Below, one piece after another: positions 1 through 13,071 of a DNA stretch of 64,000 bases (its first letter is position 1; every line of letters begins with the position of its first letter). Origin of the DNA: Taenia hydatigena. Its lineage: Eukaryota; Platyhelminthes; Cestoda; Cyclophyllidea; Taeniidae. Location: the NCBI GenBank assembly GCA_036345935.2, contig JADWOT020000009.1, forward strand, positions 11,933,899 through 11,997,898, written 5' to 3'. A program made the position numbers and the translations under genes. The notes beneath the pieces were generated by a model. The model was not told the DNA's origin, made no database searches, and saw only the letters and a list, made by a program, of their open reading frames with translations.

Positions 1-3000
1 CTGGATATCGTGTGTAATTAGCTGGAAATTTTACTATTTGGAATGATTTCGATGCCCTGCAATTCGCACGAAATTAGCTGTGCTGTTTGATGATACCTGT
101 GTGGATTTGAACGAGGAATGCACCTAATCAAGAATGGTGGTCCCAAATGGTAGCTTAATCTATATTAACGCTATGATTTAGAAGGATGAATTGAGCAATT
201 AATAAGTAGCAAACAGTAGCCCTAATGACTTGGATTTCTACGTCTTGGTCGCCGTATTATTAGGAGTAATTTGAGACTCGTGGAAGTGATGGTAGTAAGG
301 GTTACGGCTATGTTGCAACAGAGAGTTTATTGACTTCTGAGGATTAGGGAATTCCTCCAATTAGTTGTCAGTTATTTTGTATTTGAACACACCTGCGGAG
401 ACGCAGAACGGGAAATCCAAAAGTATGCACCGGTTTCTAGATTACGCTACCTTCCACTTTGCGGCATTAGTAAAATCATGACTAGTGATAGCACGCCACA
501 TCGACGGAGGGATGCAAATGCGTGTAATAACCACCACTTAAATGACCCATACCACAATACTAGAATGCAGGCTGTTGCTGTTGAGTGATACTGACCAATG
601 AACAGTGGATGAAGGAAAGTTGGTGCGATTTTAGATGGGCCGCTGCCTAGGAAGCGTCGAAATTCCTAGAGGTTGGCGAGATTATAATGCATGTTAGCAA
701 GTTGACCCTTACAGATGTGTTTGTAGAAGCCGTGCTACCAGATAGACAACTCTGCAAAAAGCCATTGACGCATGACAGGTGGGACGTTCTTGACCTACAC
801 AATGCATTCGTTCAACATATAAACTATCGTTTCCGGGTTAAAGTTCTTTAGTGTTTTAAGCAATGCATCAAAGAAATGTGAGTAAGTGCCTGTAGTGCTA
901 GAAGTACGAGCAGCTCTGACTCGCAGCGTCACAAGGTATGTAAATTTGAATGCTACGGCATTCACTTTGCAGTACATGTGGGTGCTTTGATGCTCACAGG
1001 ATAAACAGAGGACTGGAACTGCGTTTCCACTACAAACTGACGCCCTAATCAAGCCAACCACCATGGTTCGCTGTTCCGCCTTCGTCTGCTTCACCGATTG
1101 GTGGACAGTGATGCTGAAGTCTGCTTGACTAGCTCTGCTTCTCAACGCGGGAACACTTACAGATGTCCGTTCAACTTGACGTAGTTTTGTCTTGTGCATG
1201 GGCCTTACACTGAAGACAATCGTTTGCGGTCTCTTAGTCGCTGCTACAGAGCATCGGTACTCCTGTGTTTCAGTAGGCATTCTTTGAATGCGGAGTCGAT
1301 GCTATGATTTAAGTACGCATTGCCTAAATCAGCGACATACGTTGTAGAATGTGGTCTTTCACCGACCTTCTCATCGTTGAGTTTTCTTAAAATAATTAGA
1401 TGGCTGAGGGGAATCTCCATTCTACTTTTTGAGGTAAAATAAGGTCTCATGTCGAATTTACACAGAACACTCCACAGCTACTGAATAATGAAATGCTTGA
1501 AGTGATTGTAACGTTAAGTTCATAGTGATTCTGATGTCGCGAATGATTTGTGGAAGCAAATGCCCATGAATAATTAAGGGCACTATTTAGTCGATTTTGA
1601 ATAGACTTCCTCCAAGTAGATGAAGTTAGTGTACGCTATAACGGCAATTGATGACACCCTTCACAAGTATCTACTGCAATAACTAATGGCGAGGCCAGAA
1701 GGCAGAATTAGATTGGTTTACAAGTCCTAAAGTCATGCGACATGGTGGACACCATACAGTATTGCTTGCAATCGAGAAATTTCTTGAATTAATGACGACA
1801 GATCCAATTTATTACTTTTAACCACTGTAGTAGTGGTGCCTTAGTCCTCCGCTGTAGATCTCTGAAAGGTAGTCAACCGTTAAGAGAGCGAGGCAGAATT
1901 TTCTTTTCAAATACTTAGTGGTCCCCTTGGTAGCTGAAAATATGAACGCCTTTCCATAGGTGGTAGAATCCAGACTGAGGCAGTGAAAGTTGAAAAGGAC
2001 GGAAAGGTGGTGGGAGTGGAAATAGTTTGTACCAGCACAGCTGTTGACGTTTCACAAAAAAATGAAACGGCCGATTTGTAGCCGTTGGAGAGCGCTTTAT
2101 TTGCACACGACAAAAGGTATGCCAAAGGTACGTAATGGTTCATTTGGTGCTACGAAGAGGAAAATTCATTTGTCTTGAGGTAATTGAAGGAGACCTGATC
2201 ATCTGAGCCGACTTAAATTGGTTATAGTGATTGCGTTGCGAAAAGAACACATTCGTTGCAACGCGTTTCGTTAGGGTATTCGCCATCGTATTACTCTGTT
2301 GCGCAGTTGTTGGCTTTGGTTATACAAAGCAATCAACTTTCTGGTGCTGCGGTTGTCGAGTGGTGTCAGTGACTGCACCCGTTTCAATTTTATGGTATTA
2401 TGATTTCTGAAAAGCCATCTTTCCGTAGAAGGGAATGCGAGAGACGTGAGTTGGTAGCAGAGCCCTTGGCAAACAGAGCTGCTATGGTGGAAAATGCGGC
2501 TACTTGGGTGGATGCAGGAATGGTAAACGAGGGGGCTAATACGTCTTCAAGCAGTGTCAGGCTGATAAATGCTTCACTTGGCCAGTCCAGGACCGCAGCT
2601 GCATTGCTGATGACACCTGCCAAGCTGCCTACCATGACCGCTTTTACCTCAGGGATCAGGGTACGAATATGAGATCAATGAGGGTAAGTCGGATCAATAA
2701 TAAGCAATTTTAAAGGCAATTATAGTAATTCTGTCCAAGGTTGGTTGCTAGATTTTTTCACCATATCTCGTGAGTCACAGCTAGACGCTTATGAAACCAT
2801 TATCAGTCTTGATGATGACTGTGGTGAAGCAAGCGTCTCAAGATTAGCAGAAGACAGTGACTTGGTAACAAAGTGTAGTTCTGCAACACTGAGTTCTATA
2901 GCATCAAAGTTGCAAGGACTCTGAGAGGAAAATGTGCGATTACTCAACAGGAATACGTAACCAATATGGAAGTTGGTGGCAAGAACTGGGTGAGTTGCGT

Positions 3001-3612
3001 GTCATTGATACTGCAATGCACTCGAGCGTTATGCTATGCTACGATCTTCCTGCCTATCCACTGATGAGTGGTGGGATGGATTATGGCAATTGCCATGACC
3101 CCACGCTGCTGAGTGACATGCATCGCTATGGTCGTTCTATCCAACAACAGCCCACATGTCAAGTCTTCCCGTTTATGTGCATGCTATGGACCCACCTAAA
3201 TCAACTTATAACAACAGAGGATCTACTGCTTCCTCAACCTGCCATGTGAAATGCACAGAGGATAAGTGATCAGGCTTGCAGTATGAACCCAAGGCATTTC
3301 AGTCAGTGCTTACAGACCAGGCATATATTAAAGATATTTTGCTAATTATAAGCCCCACACCACTCCAAATTATCATCGCAAACGTGGTAAGCATCGATAG
3401 CACCTTGTTTGGTGTCAATCCATACCTCAGTCAACGCATGATGTCCAAAGTCAAAGTGATTACGTGTTGGCGTGACGCTTAAGGATATGCTTATGAGATC
3501 GCAGCTAACGGGTAGACGGCCATCTCAAAGGGGACCGGTGTATGGTACATGAGACAATCTTGACGCATAAAAAGGACTCACTCAATGCTCACGGCGTTTT
3601 CTATAGGTTGAA
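1..3612. other. Gene-poor region before the gap
   Basis: I see no gene that can be supported here. Open frames exist (for example 795-1280 on the minus strand) but they lack recognisable domains, signal peptides or splice context. The stretch at about 185-320 is an old diverged copy of sequence at about 8705-8850; both carry a core reading GAGTAATTTGAGAC followed by CGTGGAAGTG. The region is best read as intergenic DNA built from decayed repeats. Confidence 0.5.
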
Positions 3613-3712
3613 NNNNNNNNNNNNNNNNNNNNNNNNNNNNNNNNNNNNNNNNNNNNNNNNNNNNNNNNNNNNNNNNNNNNNNNNNNNNNNNNNNNNNNNN
3701 NNNNNNNNNNNN
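3613..3712. other. Assembly gap of exactly 100 N
   Basis: The run is exactly 100 N long, the conventional placeholder for a scaffold gap of unknown size. The reading frame to its left cannot be assumed to continue into the gene on its right. Confidence 0.97.
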
Positions 3713-4291
3713 CACCATGATGATCTGCCTGGTTTACTGACCAGTATGAATGCACAAACTCTCCTCTACGTCGCCGCTCATGTTCCTACATTTGGTACAA
3801 TTCTGTCGAATTTGGATCCAAATACTTTGAAAGTAGTTTTTGCGAAACTGACGAACATTGACGGATTTTTGAAGGGCAAGGATCTTGAGGTAGTTCAAGC
3901 TATGTTAGCGAAGTTACCCTCTCTTGGGAACCACACACATCCAAAACCAGTTACGACTACTCTGCTAGGAAGTTCAACGCTCAAGCCCAAGCTAAATAAT
4001 GAGGTTACGGCAGATGCACTTGCAATTGCTGAAACTATCGCGCCCGTATTTACCAACGAGGAATTGGAAATTGTGCGATCGAAAATACCGCTATTCGATA
4101 AGGTGTTGAAGTGGGCAGATCCGGAAAAAGTGGTTGTTTTGCGTAAGTTGCTACCAGATTATCCGAAAATCATAACTGATATGCGACAAGAGACGCTGAA
4201 AGCCATCAACTCAAATCTGCGTAGTGCTACCGAATTGATCCTAACAGTGAGAGAGATGCTATTGCAAGGCGCTTATGGGAAGAAAGGATAA
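3713..4291 (+). CDS. Partial helical-repeat protein, 3' part only
   Basis: Open frame running from the gap edge to a TAA stop at 4289-4291, about 192 codons. The product is made of degenerate 20-22 residue units of the form L-x-x-x-D-P-x-x-L-x-x-V-x-x-K-L-P, for example SNLDPNTLKVVFAKL, GKDLEVVQAMLAKLP and KWADPEKVVVLRKLLP. This suggests a solenoid of short amphipathic helices. No cysteines, signal peptide or transmembrane segment are visible. The start is lost in or beyond the 100-N gap; an ATG at 3542 left of the gap is in frame only if the gap is really 100 nt, which cannot be trusted. An AATAAA at 4354 supports the 3' end. I do not recognise the family; it could be lineage-specific. The regular repeat and long open frame in stop-rich DNA argue that it is real. 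Confidence 0.55.
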   Translation, partial: HHDDLPGLLTSMNAQTLLYVAAHVPTFGTILSNLDPNTLKVVFAKLTNIDGFLKGKDLEVVQAMLAKLPSLGNHTHPKPVTTTLLGSSTLKPKLNNEVTADALAIAETIAPVFTNEELEIVRSKIPLFDKVLKWADPEKVVVLRKLLPDYPKIITDMRQETLKAINSNLRSATELILTVREMLLQGAYGKKG

Positions 4292-4353
4292 AGAAGGAAA
4301 ATCCGAGTAACAATTTTTTTGCTTGTGATCAATGCGGCTCTTTGGATCACTGC

Positions 4354-4359
4354 AATAAA
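4354..4359 (+). terminator. AATAAA polyadenylation signal of the repeat protein
   Basis: AATAAA lies 63 nt after the TAA stop of the helical-repeat gene, a normal spacing for an animal poly(A) signal. Confidence 0.5.
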
Positions 4360-7300
4360 TGCTTACTTCGTGTAATACGATGCAAATTTATAGCCGGTAG
4401 AGTAAGTAAATTGTCCTACAAAGATGTTACAGAGCCTTCGTACTTATTTCAAGCAATAGTTAACATAAAAACGTGATTTAAATTTCGTACAGATGGATCT
4501 GTCTCATTTAAACCCATTCATGAAAGGTGGAGGATATTTATGATATAAGTATTGTGGCAGCAAATAGTTTTGAGGAGGTGCCAGCCAACCAGTAACTTAG
4601 CAATGTCAAACTCAATGACGTCTTTTGCAAAACCCTCAGCATTGGAATAAATTAAGCTTCATTGACTGATGAAATCCATGGGGAATTAACTGTCAGATTC
4701 GCTCACTATTGAGGTGCTGTGCAATCTCGCTAACATTACTTGCTATGCTCTTGCCACGAATGCTTTTCCTAATGCGCATTCTCACAATGACGTGAGAGGT
4801 GCACCTAGTGTCACTTGAGAATGCTCATGGGGTCATCAGCGCATCTGTTGGTCGTTTCGCCTCCTCGGTGTTTGGCATTAGGCATGGCTGTCGTGGGACC
4901 TCCTCAACCACCAATGATACCACTTCCACATTGGAGACGTGGGACCATCACCTCTGCGCCAATCACCTTCCCTTGAGTTTACTTCGCTTCATTTGGGATG
5001 TTTGGGATGCAGTCTTGTTCCTACCAAACAACACTGTGGGAGGTCAGGAAGTGGGCTAGGGAACTAAACGGAGGGTCAGAAGTTGACATGTGTATGCTCA
5101 TAGCATGATGGCATGAAACACTATCACCAAGAGAGATACCTCGACGATGCTGCACTACTCGCATTTCAGTCACGTTGGCTCATTGACTGACACTCACGTG
5201 ACACGGTGAAAGTGGGATTTGCTTGATCAACACTTACTGACGATTGTGAAATGAACGCGAGTAATGTGAATCCTGAGACATTCGCACGATGAGTCATCCC
5301 AATGCTCCATCTGGCCAGCTGACTTGGAATTCGTTTGCAGCCCATCCGTGCAGCTGCAAAACCTGGCTTTCGTACGGGGAGAACGGGGTGAGGGGATGGA
5401 CTTTTTGACGTCAGCCATCACTTTGACGTCGGAACGTTTCACGGCTAGATGGCAATGTCCCCATCCTTGTCGTTACGCGGACAGGCACTCTGCCTGCGTT
5501 ATTGGAGTAGTAAATAATGGACAGAGTAATGTGAACCCTCTTAAAAGAACGAAATCAGGTTATGCCGTGACGACAGCGTTGCACGAAGTTGCATCGTCAA
5601 AACCAGAGGGCGTGGCCATCATGGCAATCCACTTTTTGGAGAAAGGCGAGGATTTGGTTACCAGCGCAGTTCAAATACTGAAGAAATGAGCCCAAATGTG
5701 GTGAAGTAAAACTACCCGAGGCGAACAAGCACCGACAGATGTTTATACGTATACAGGTACTCACGATGCAGCAAATGCGAATCGACGACCTGCTGACTGG
5801 ATTAATAGCCGAATGCAGAGCACCAGTCCACGCAGGTGTCATGATTTCACCCATGCCATGCGCTAGGGAGGATCGTAGCGAGTATCAAGGAGGCCAGATG
5901 TGTAAGCGAGATGCAGCCTCAGATCGCAGCTCCTCAATCATGCTAACGGGTGCAGTGAGTCAGCAGCATCAACATAGGAGGAGGATTGACTACTATTTTT
6001 AAGGCCTCAAACTAAGTAGGAGTTTATGTCAATATTGGCGTGCATTGAAGCAGTCCTGGCATGAGGGCGTAAATGGTTGAAGCTTTGTTTGGGGAATCAT
6101 GGTCTGAGTCATCCGGATGTTCTGTGTCAGCATCAGATCTCACCGTGGCCCATGACTCATCAGCTCAGCTGCGATATCATGCATTGTGAGGCCCCTCAAC
6201 ACTTCCACACACACGAGCGTCAGTCTTGGCATTACCCTCCTTCCCACCGCCACCATGCCACTCTTTTATGTCTCCTCAATGGATGCACTGTCAAGAAGCA
6301 GACTACCTTGAAAGATCAGTGGTGGTATGCTAGTTAAGATGAGGCCAATTGGGAGGAAGTGGGATTACGCAAAGGCAGACAGTCAAAGACACAGCCAAAA
6401 GCGGCATCCTTATGCAGCTGTAAGCAGTTGTGCTTCTTCACATCTGTCAGGTTAGAGTGGGTTGGGCATCGTCCGGAAGCTCACGCAGCTAAGCTCTAGC
6501 ACGTTGCATTCACACGCTCCGCGACCTCTGTGTTGATCACGTCCCTACCACCGTCAGTATCATGCAAGCTTATCGCATTTGCTGCTCTCATGTCCATTTG
6601 CCTCGTTTAACACATCGCAAATGTGTTGAGCCAATGCTCAAATGAAACGACGAATTCTGTGCTCGCAAATGCTTAAATGCGTTGTTCTGTAATGCACTAG
6701 GTGTTGGCTTAACTCGACGTTGTGTTTACGAGAGCACTTAGGACTGCGTACGCCTCTGTAATTCCTCCTAGTAAAATGACCACCTGGGTGTGAATGTTAT
6801 ACCACGGCCTGCTCCACGTCGTCGATTCCTACTCTGCTCTTCCATCATGGCTTTGTCCGTCCTTGGGAAAGACTTGTGATGATATCATGCCTTGAGATCA
6901 ATTGTGAAATGCTTTGTGTGGCGTTGGTGGATGAGTTACACTGTGATGTCGATATGTGTAAGGCATCTACCGATGCATCAGTGGTGCCGAGAGATGAGTT
7001 GTACTGTTTGATTAAGCTTGTGTGGGTGTGAGTTGAGAAGTGTGACTAGTGGAGAGTGGTAGCCGGGACTGACATCCTTCTCAAAGTGGAGGTTATGTTT
7101 CGATTAGGAGGAATGGGAAGTGGTAGTGAATATCGAAGTTGACTGAGCAGTAGTGGAGTTGGGGTTGTGTTGTAGGGGAGACTTGTTTTACTCGTGAGAC
7201 TTGGATGAATGAGAGGGTTGCTGGATGTCTTCTTTAAGCATGAAAGCAAGTCAAGATTGGCCTTCGAGGAGGTGGAGTGCTGTGAGCACGGTAGATGGCA

Positions 7301-7749
7301 ACCTGTCAGGCTTTCGAATGGAACAATTTGCTGCCCAACGAAGCAACGTCTTAAGCACTTTACCATCCAGGTTGAGTGAAAGACCAGGGAGAGGAGGAGA
7401 ACGTGGAGTCCGTAGGCGAACGCAGTCCTAGGAGAAGGTTGCACAAGTTTAAATGGAGGTAGCAATCTGGTAGGAGAACGTGCGCAGTTGTTGAGAACAG
7501 CCAGTCAGATGGCGTTTGGGAATGGAGAAATATTGGCATTGATAAGGCCCACGTAGGTAGATTTAGCTGCTCAGATAATTTAAATAAGGGCTGCGTTGCT
7601 TCGCAACCGAATTTGTCGACAACTTTTAGATTTGCCTCCTTCCCACCCAGTCCTCGTAAAAGTGGAATGTGGCGATCAACAACTTCCTCCATTGCAACAG
7701 CTACATGGTCGGATTTTGTTTTGTGAGAGGAGATCACATTACCTTGTCC

Positions 7750-7960
7750 ATTAGCTGTTTGTACCATAGTCACCACGGAATGATTGTCGAAGTAGAGGCA
7801 ATCATAAAGAAATCGCAACTCCGATGTGAAACGTGACGAGTTCGATGTGGTGATTGTCCTCACACAGTGCATGGCCTCACTTCGTGGTGGTGGGTTTCGA
7901 ATCGCGTTCAGGTCAGCTGGTGAGATGAAATATTTTGACGAATCGTGGGCTCAAACTTAT
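7750..7960. repeat. Diverged duplicate segment, copy 1
   Basis: This segment is clearly related to 9224-9440. Shared blocks include ACGGAATG followed by TTGTC, AAGTAGAGGCAA, CGCAACTCCGATGTG, AACGTGACGAGTT and AATCGCGTTCAGGTCAGC. Order and spacing are kept with indels. Read on the minus strand it encodes CLYFDNHSVV in an open frame, and a similar peptide appears in copy 2, so it may come from a dead mobile element. Confidence 0.6.
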
Positions 7961-9223
7961 CCAACCATTGTCTCGCTGCTTATTTTAAAGCTTGCTGGTG
8001 CAGTCTCATGAAGGCATGGGAGGACCAGAACACAGTGTTAGGTGGGTCGTCGCGTCTTAATAGTATCCGATGTGGCAGATATCATGCAGCTGAGTAAAAG
8101 GCCGTTTATGACACACAACAAACGCCCAACAAGCCATTACTCAGACGATCCCTGGCCTCGAGAAACAAGGCAATTTTCGGTTTGCAGACGATAAGGGGTG
8201 AGAGGTATAAAAACGACGGTAGAATTCCTTTTTTACTACTAAGTTGGTCTGCATGATTATTGGAAGTAGGAGTGTCCGTTCATAGCTAGGCAAGGAACTG
8301 AATAGCATAAATCCACAAAAGGAATAAACGAAAGAAACAGGCAGGTAATATCAATACTAACCGTTACGACCATCTCTCGGCTTCGAATCTTTCGTTTCGC
8401 AATCATAAAAGCATTGATGCTGATTTGGCGAATAATTTGACTCTACCTTTTAATATTGATTAATGACGGTATCCAGTTAAGGAATACGCATTGTTTTAGC
8501 AAATATTTTTGAGGAGGCGTTATTGAACTGGTGACATTGCGAAGTCCATCTCCGTGGACATCCACGGATTCCCTGGTGGTGACAAAATATCAGCTTGGTT
8601 GTCTGATTAAGCCTGTGCAGTTCTGAGTTGAGAAGTGTACCTCTTCAGCCACGGTGGCTTAATATGGCAGACTAATCCAAATGGATGTTATGACTTGATG
8701 AGGAGGAACGCGAAGGTAGTTGTGGATAGCAAAGTTAATTGGGTAAATACTTTGTGACAAGCGACAATCCTCATGGCTTGGTTTCTGCGATTCATCAGTT
8801 TCATTACGGAGAGTAATTTGAGACACGTGGAAGTGGCAGCAGTTTGGTGGCATCATTCGAATCCCAAAATTTAAGTGAGCAAAGAAATTAAGAAAGACCT
8901 TCCTTGTTCATCGAAGTATGCCAAACTTGGGATCCGTGGGCAAACCCAGTCTTGAGAAGAGATTGTGTAAGCAAATATAAAGACAGCAGTGATGAGACTG
9001 AGAAAGGCATATTTAAATGCGCATGTAATTTAAGTGAACACTGCACTACTTTGCAACCGACTAGGATACCCCGAAATTCAGACTTTCCCACTTCACATTC
9101 ATCCTGCCTGGAAGTGAAATACAGTAATCACACACTGCTCTGAGTTCCAATACGAACTTTGATACAAGGCTTTAATACCACACGACCGAATTTTGCCCAG
9201 TGAGAAGAGTGTACGGTGCTTTG

Positions 9224-9440
9224 TTCATTGACTCTCCGTACCATAACCACTACGGAATGTTTGTCAAAGTAGAGGCAACCATGGGACATCGCAACTCCGA
9301 TGTGGAACGTGACGAGTTGAATGGGGTGATTGTACTCACATAATGCATATCCTCACATCGTCTACCCTACTGGATCGAGGCGTCGAAGCTGTGCTGATGG
9401 GTTGAGAATCGCGTTCAGGTCAGCAGATAAGGTGGAACGT
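9224..9440. repeat. Diverged duplicate segment, copy 2
   Basis: Counterpart of 7750-7960 in the same orientation, with the same ordered blocks and a few small insertions. Frames are broken in this copy. Confidence 0.6.
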
Positions 9441-11764
9441 TTTGGTGACCCGAAGGCTCTACTTTATCGATCTATGGTTTCACCATTTACTTCCAAAGCA
9501 TTTTTGGTGCATCAAGGGGTGGGTGCGACTGCACTGTATACCCAGAAATCATCTGTGTTGCCTAATTAGCTCACCGACTTTAGCGAAATGCAATTTGTAC
9601 TAGATTTTGCAGCTGGACTAATTGGTTTTGGATCACGAAGAGACAAGCTGATGAGGCAGAACCCTCGGATGACTCACAGGCCATGATTCATCAGCCAAGT
9701 CTTCACATTCATAAGGCATTGACGCGCAATAAGAATTGGCATTGCGGTTGAATCACGCACAGAATCCACCACATTTATGCGCCTCACGTCTGTACTACTG
9801 TCAATGTCATGTACTGTTGTCGAGCTTGCGAGCAATGGCAGATCCACATTGGTCGCAAATGACATGGATGGACTTAACTTTCTTCCACGAACAGAAAAGG
9901 ATTCTGTCCGTGTGTGAGGGAAGGCACAGCCCAAACGTCCAAGCAGATTACCATCCCCTCATTCCACCTATTACTGTCCTTGCGGATATCAAAGTGCCCT
10001 ACGTGTCTTAAAATTATAAAAGTCTCACAGACCAATAAGAGATCGGCATTTAAAATTAGCGTCCATGATCTTTATCCTTGGTTCCGGGCACTCCACGTTG
10101 ACAACTTGGAGTGCTAACAAAACAGAAGCAGTCGTGTCAGCGCCTTGTGTCCTAATGGATTGTGTCTTGGCCATGCAACTGAGGCAGTGAGCCCCAATGA
10201 GGAAATACAGCAATTTTCCCTTGGTATGAGGCAAAAGGTTTATAGTGCCAATGCCTCCTCCTTCCCTTAATGACACTGTAGACATGGACTGAAGTGGTGC
10301 CATCGTTATGAGATAGAGCCTTTTAAAACTGCTGCCAGTTGCGCAAGTGTTGCAGAACTCAATACATCAGAGTTGACCTAAAAGTAAATTGTGAACACCT
10401 GTTTTTTAATAAGCTATGGAGCACTGGTTACTTGAGAGCCTCATTACCACATTTGTATAATGAAACCTTATCTACTAAGGCGGTATTAAACCACAATTGC
10501 CTTGGCGTCGAGGTCACCTCCTTCGTTGTGTGTAGTAAAGTACTCCCCAGCCTAGCAGAGATTAGTGTGCAATCTACTTCATCTAAAATGGTTGGTTGGC
10601 GTCCTCAGAAATACGCCACTGAATGCAATATCATCTGCGGCAGCCAAAATTGGTGTGGAAGACGGAGCGACTACATTACCATGGAACTGTGAAATCAGAC
10701 TGCTGCGGCTGCAACCTGTAACTAAATGGTTTACCTCCATCATGGTTTTAGCCAGGTTATGACAGTTCCTAATGATTGTTGTTACTTTCGTCTTTATCTG
10801 CATCAGGCAAGGTCTGATTTGTCTGGTGCACATAAAGACGTCAAATAGTTTCGCCTTGAGTTGCACTTTTCCGGCTTGCTTTTGTGTTTGGTTCGGCACT
10901 CGCTACTGCTTTTCAATCGCATCATCATGCTCCCGCTCCCACTTAAATCTCATCTTCGCCTACTGATCCGACAGATCGTGTAGCAGGATTATACTGGCAG
11001 CAAAAGTTTATTAAAACGTCGTGCTCACTTTAATGCTGCAGCAATGGTAGAAAGTCAGTTGAGGCATACAAATGCTCCTTACTGCCAATTATAAGTAGAC
11101 TATTTATGTCCGAACCGGGTGAAGCTGGGGTTTTGAAGCGCAGCAGTTGGGTACCAATTTATTGATACCACCTTTCCATGTTTTGATTAGGGAAGCGAGT
11201 TTCTATGAGTTGACCAGGATGACTTCAAAATGTTTCTGATTTGTAATAGTTCTGAGATCTGTTTATTAAATTCTTCCAATACCATAAGTTCATTTCGGGT
11301 TGATAAAAGTTCAATGCATTTAGATACTATTCATTCGAAAGGGATACTTATATCAGATCATGATCGCTAGCAACCGAGTGGAAGCTACGAGCAATATGGC
11401 AATGCTTTGATGGTTTGTTGGACTCTGCGTCGGATTGTGTGGATAAGTAGGTCTGCGGGGTTTGTAATTCGGTCCGACGGTTTGACATTAGGATCATAGC
11501 AGTACTCATAGCTCTCCTGCATGTCATACCAGCATAACTTCTTACAATTTTAGAAAACTTTACCCTGTTACATTTCTGGCAGCCACAAGCGATCCCGTAG
11601 TCTGCAGGAACACCATTAACAACTGAATCGACACTGCCGAAGAATTTGGCTTCTTAATATTCAGTCTCAAGATTGTCTGCGAAACTTGTATGGAACTATC
11701 AGTTGGGCAAACATGCAGTCCGGCTTGCACTCCTTTACTGGCCGGATAGAATCTGGCTAGACAG

Positions 11765-11900
11765 CACTGAAGTGAGAACGAAGTGGAGAGGAGGTGTGGA
11801 CGCAAAATATTATCCTTGCAAAACTACCTTAGAACCCAGACCATTTCTGACTTCAAACCGGTGTTCTCGCTAGTGGTGATGGGATTGCAAGTCGTTCGCA
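11765..11900 (+). repeat. Fragment related to LTR-flanked element family B
   Basis: The stretch GTGAGAACGAAGTGGAGAGG followed by GGACGC and, further on, GGTGATGGGATTGCAAG resembles the internal region of the elements at 36.7, 40.1 and 48.1 kb. No flanking LTRs are recognisable here. Confidence 0.4.
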
Positions 11901-12937
11901 TCGTAGACCATCATCTCTTCTCCAGCAGTACGACAACAGAAGAGTTCCCAAATAGAACGAGACCTCGTTTCCATCAAAATTGTCGTAATCCACACATTTT
12001 CCAATTTGTACGCAAATTCGATGGCTGGCGAGGCTGATGGGAGAGTTTCACCATCAGAGAAGACACTCAAACGAAAGTGAGACCTTCGTAATCCTATCGC
12101 AGTATATTTAACCCTGCAGTTGATTGCTCGGGAGAGAAAGTCTTTGTTTATTGGGATTTTTTCTAGTGGGATGGCCCCCATATCATGCCAGCTGTCTCAG
12201 CTCCCCCTTCATAGTGCTACAACATTTTGTGACCTAAAGGTATGCTCGTGGCGCTACAGTATTGTTCTGTTGATACCTTTTCAAAGGTCAACGGAAGGAG
12301 GCGGCTATGAATTGTTCTGCTAAATCTCGAGGCAATTCATATTTTTCACTATTTGCGTCTAAAGCACTGGTGCAATGCACATTCATTCATAGACTGCTTC
12401 CACATCATCCTATGAAGTCATCATGGTTGAATTGAGCTTTTTCCTATTGAAAATTTGGGTTTTTACGATTCGCGACTAGGCTTAATTGGACACCACATCT
12501 CAGGCCGCTAAGACAAATTCACCGGCCTCCTTAATACAAGCCCAATTTCGTCCACCCATTTCAGTCTTTCACGGCTAGCTTCTTCTTCTTTACCATATTA
12601 CTTCAAGGTCTTGAGCAAGCTTGATTATAAAAAAGTTTAGCATATACATATACATATACTTTACGCATTGAGATGAACAGGGACTCTCCTTCATTGGTAG
12701 TCATGTGTAGGTCGCCTTTAGTTGTTAAACCACCGTATCGCCCTCCTCGTCGAAATCAATTAGTTATTCTTGTACTGATTTCTGCACACACCGATGACCA
12801 TCTTAGTTAATTAGAGTGCCTACTTCTGTCCAAAATGGATGGCATTACAGCTCCACCGATGGCTGTTTACCTGTGTGCCCACGTTCATTCGTTGAAATTT
12901 GTCTCACGATGCCTAATGAGTCGTCGTAGCGGTTTTC

Positions 12938-12944
12938 TATAAAC
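12938..12944 (+). promoter_or_regulatory. Possible TATA box of secreted gene 1
   Basis: TATAAAC lies about 130 nt upstream of the ATG at 13072. This is further away than in the paralogues, so the assignment is weak. Confidence 0.25.
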
Positions 12945-13071
12945 ACATGTCAATCACAGTGGCACTTTGAATCCCATGCATACCCTGAAAGGTCACTTAG
13001 GCATTATTTCGCTCTGGTGAACACTTTTTCCTAGCTCTTAGCCTCGCCCATCCCACCATCACACTGCACAA

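Larger units (their letters stand above)
4360..13071. other. Gene-poor region with decayed repeats
   Basis: No gene can be supported. Open frames up to 170 codons occur (5324-5689 plus, 7360-7872 minus) without recognisable domains. Parts are related to each other: 7750-7960 and 9224-9440 are diverged duplicates, and about 11765-11900 resembles the internal part of the LTR-flanked elements seen later at 36.7, 40.1, 48.1 and 50.8 kb. A short CATATA repeat lies at about 12640-12658. Confidence 0.5.

Noticed and set aside
795..1280. 161-codon minus-strand open frame
   Set aside because: No domain, signal peptide, repeat or splice context. Composition looks like chance translation.
2390..2672. 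Overlapping sense and antisense frames of about 80-90 codons
   Set aside because: Neither shows recognisable features, and both cannot be taken as genes on length alone.
5324..5689. 121-codon plus-strand open frame
   Set aside because: No recognisable domain. It sits in repeat-derived DNA.
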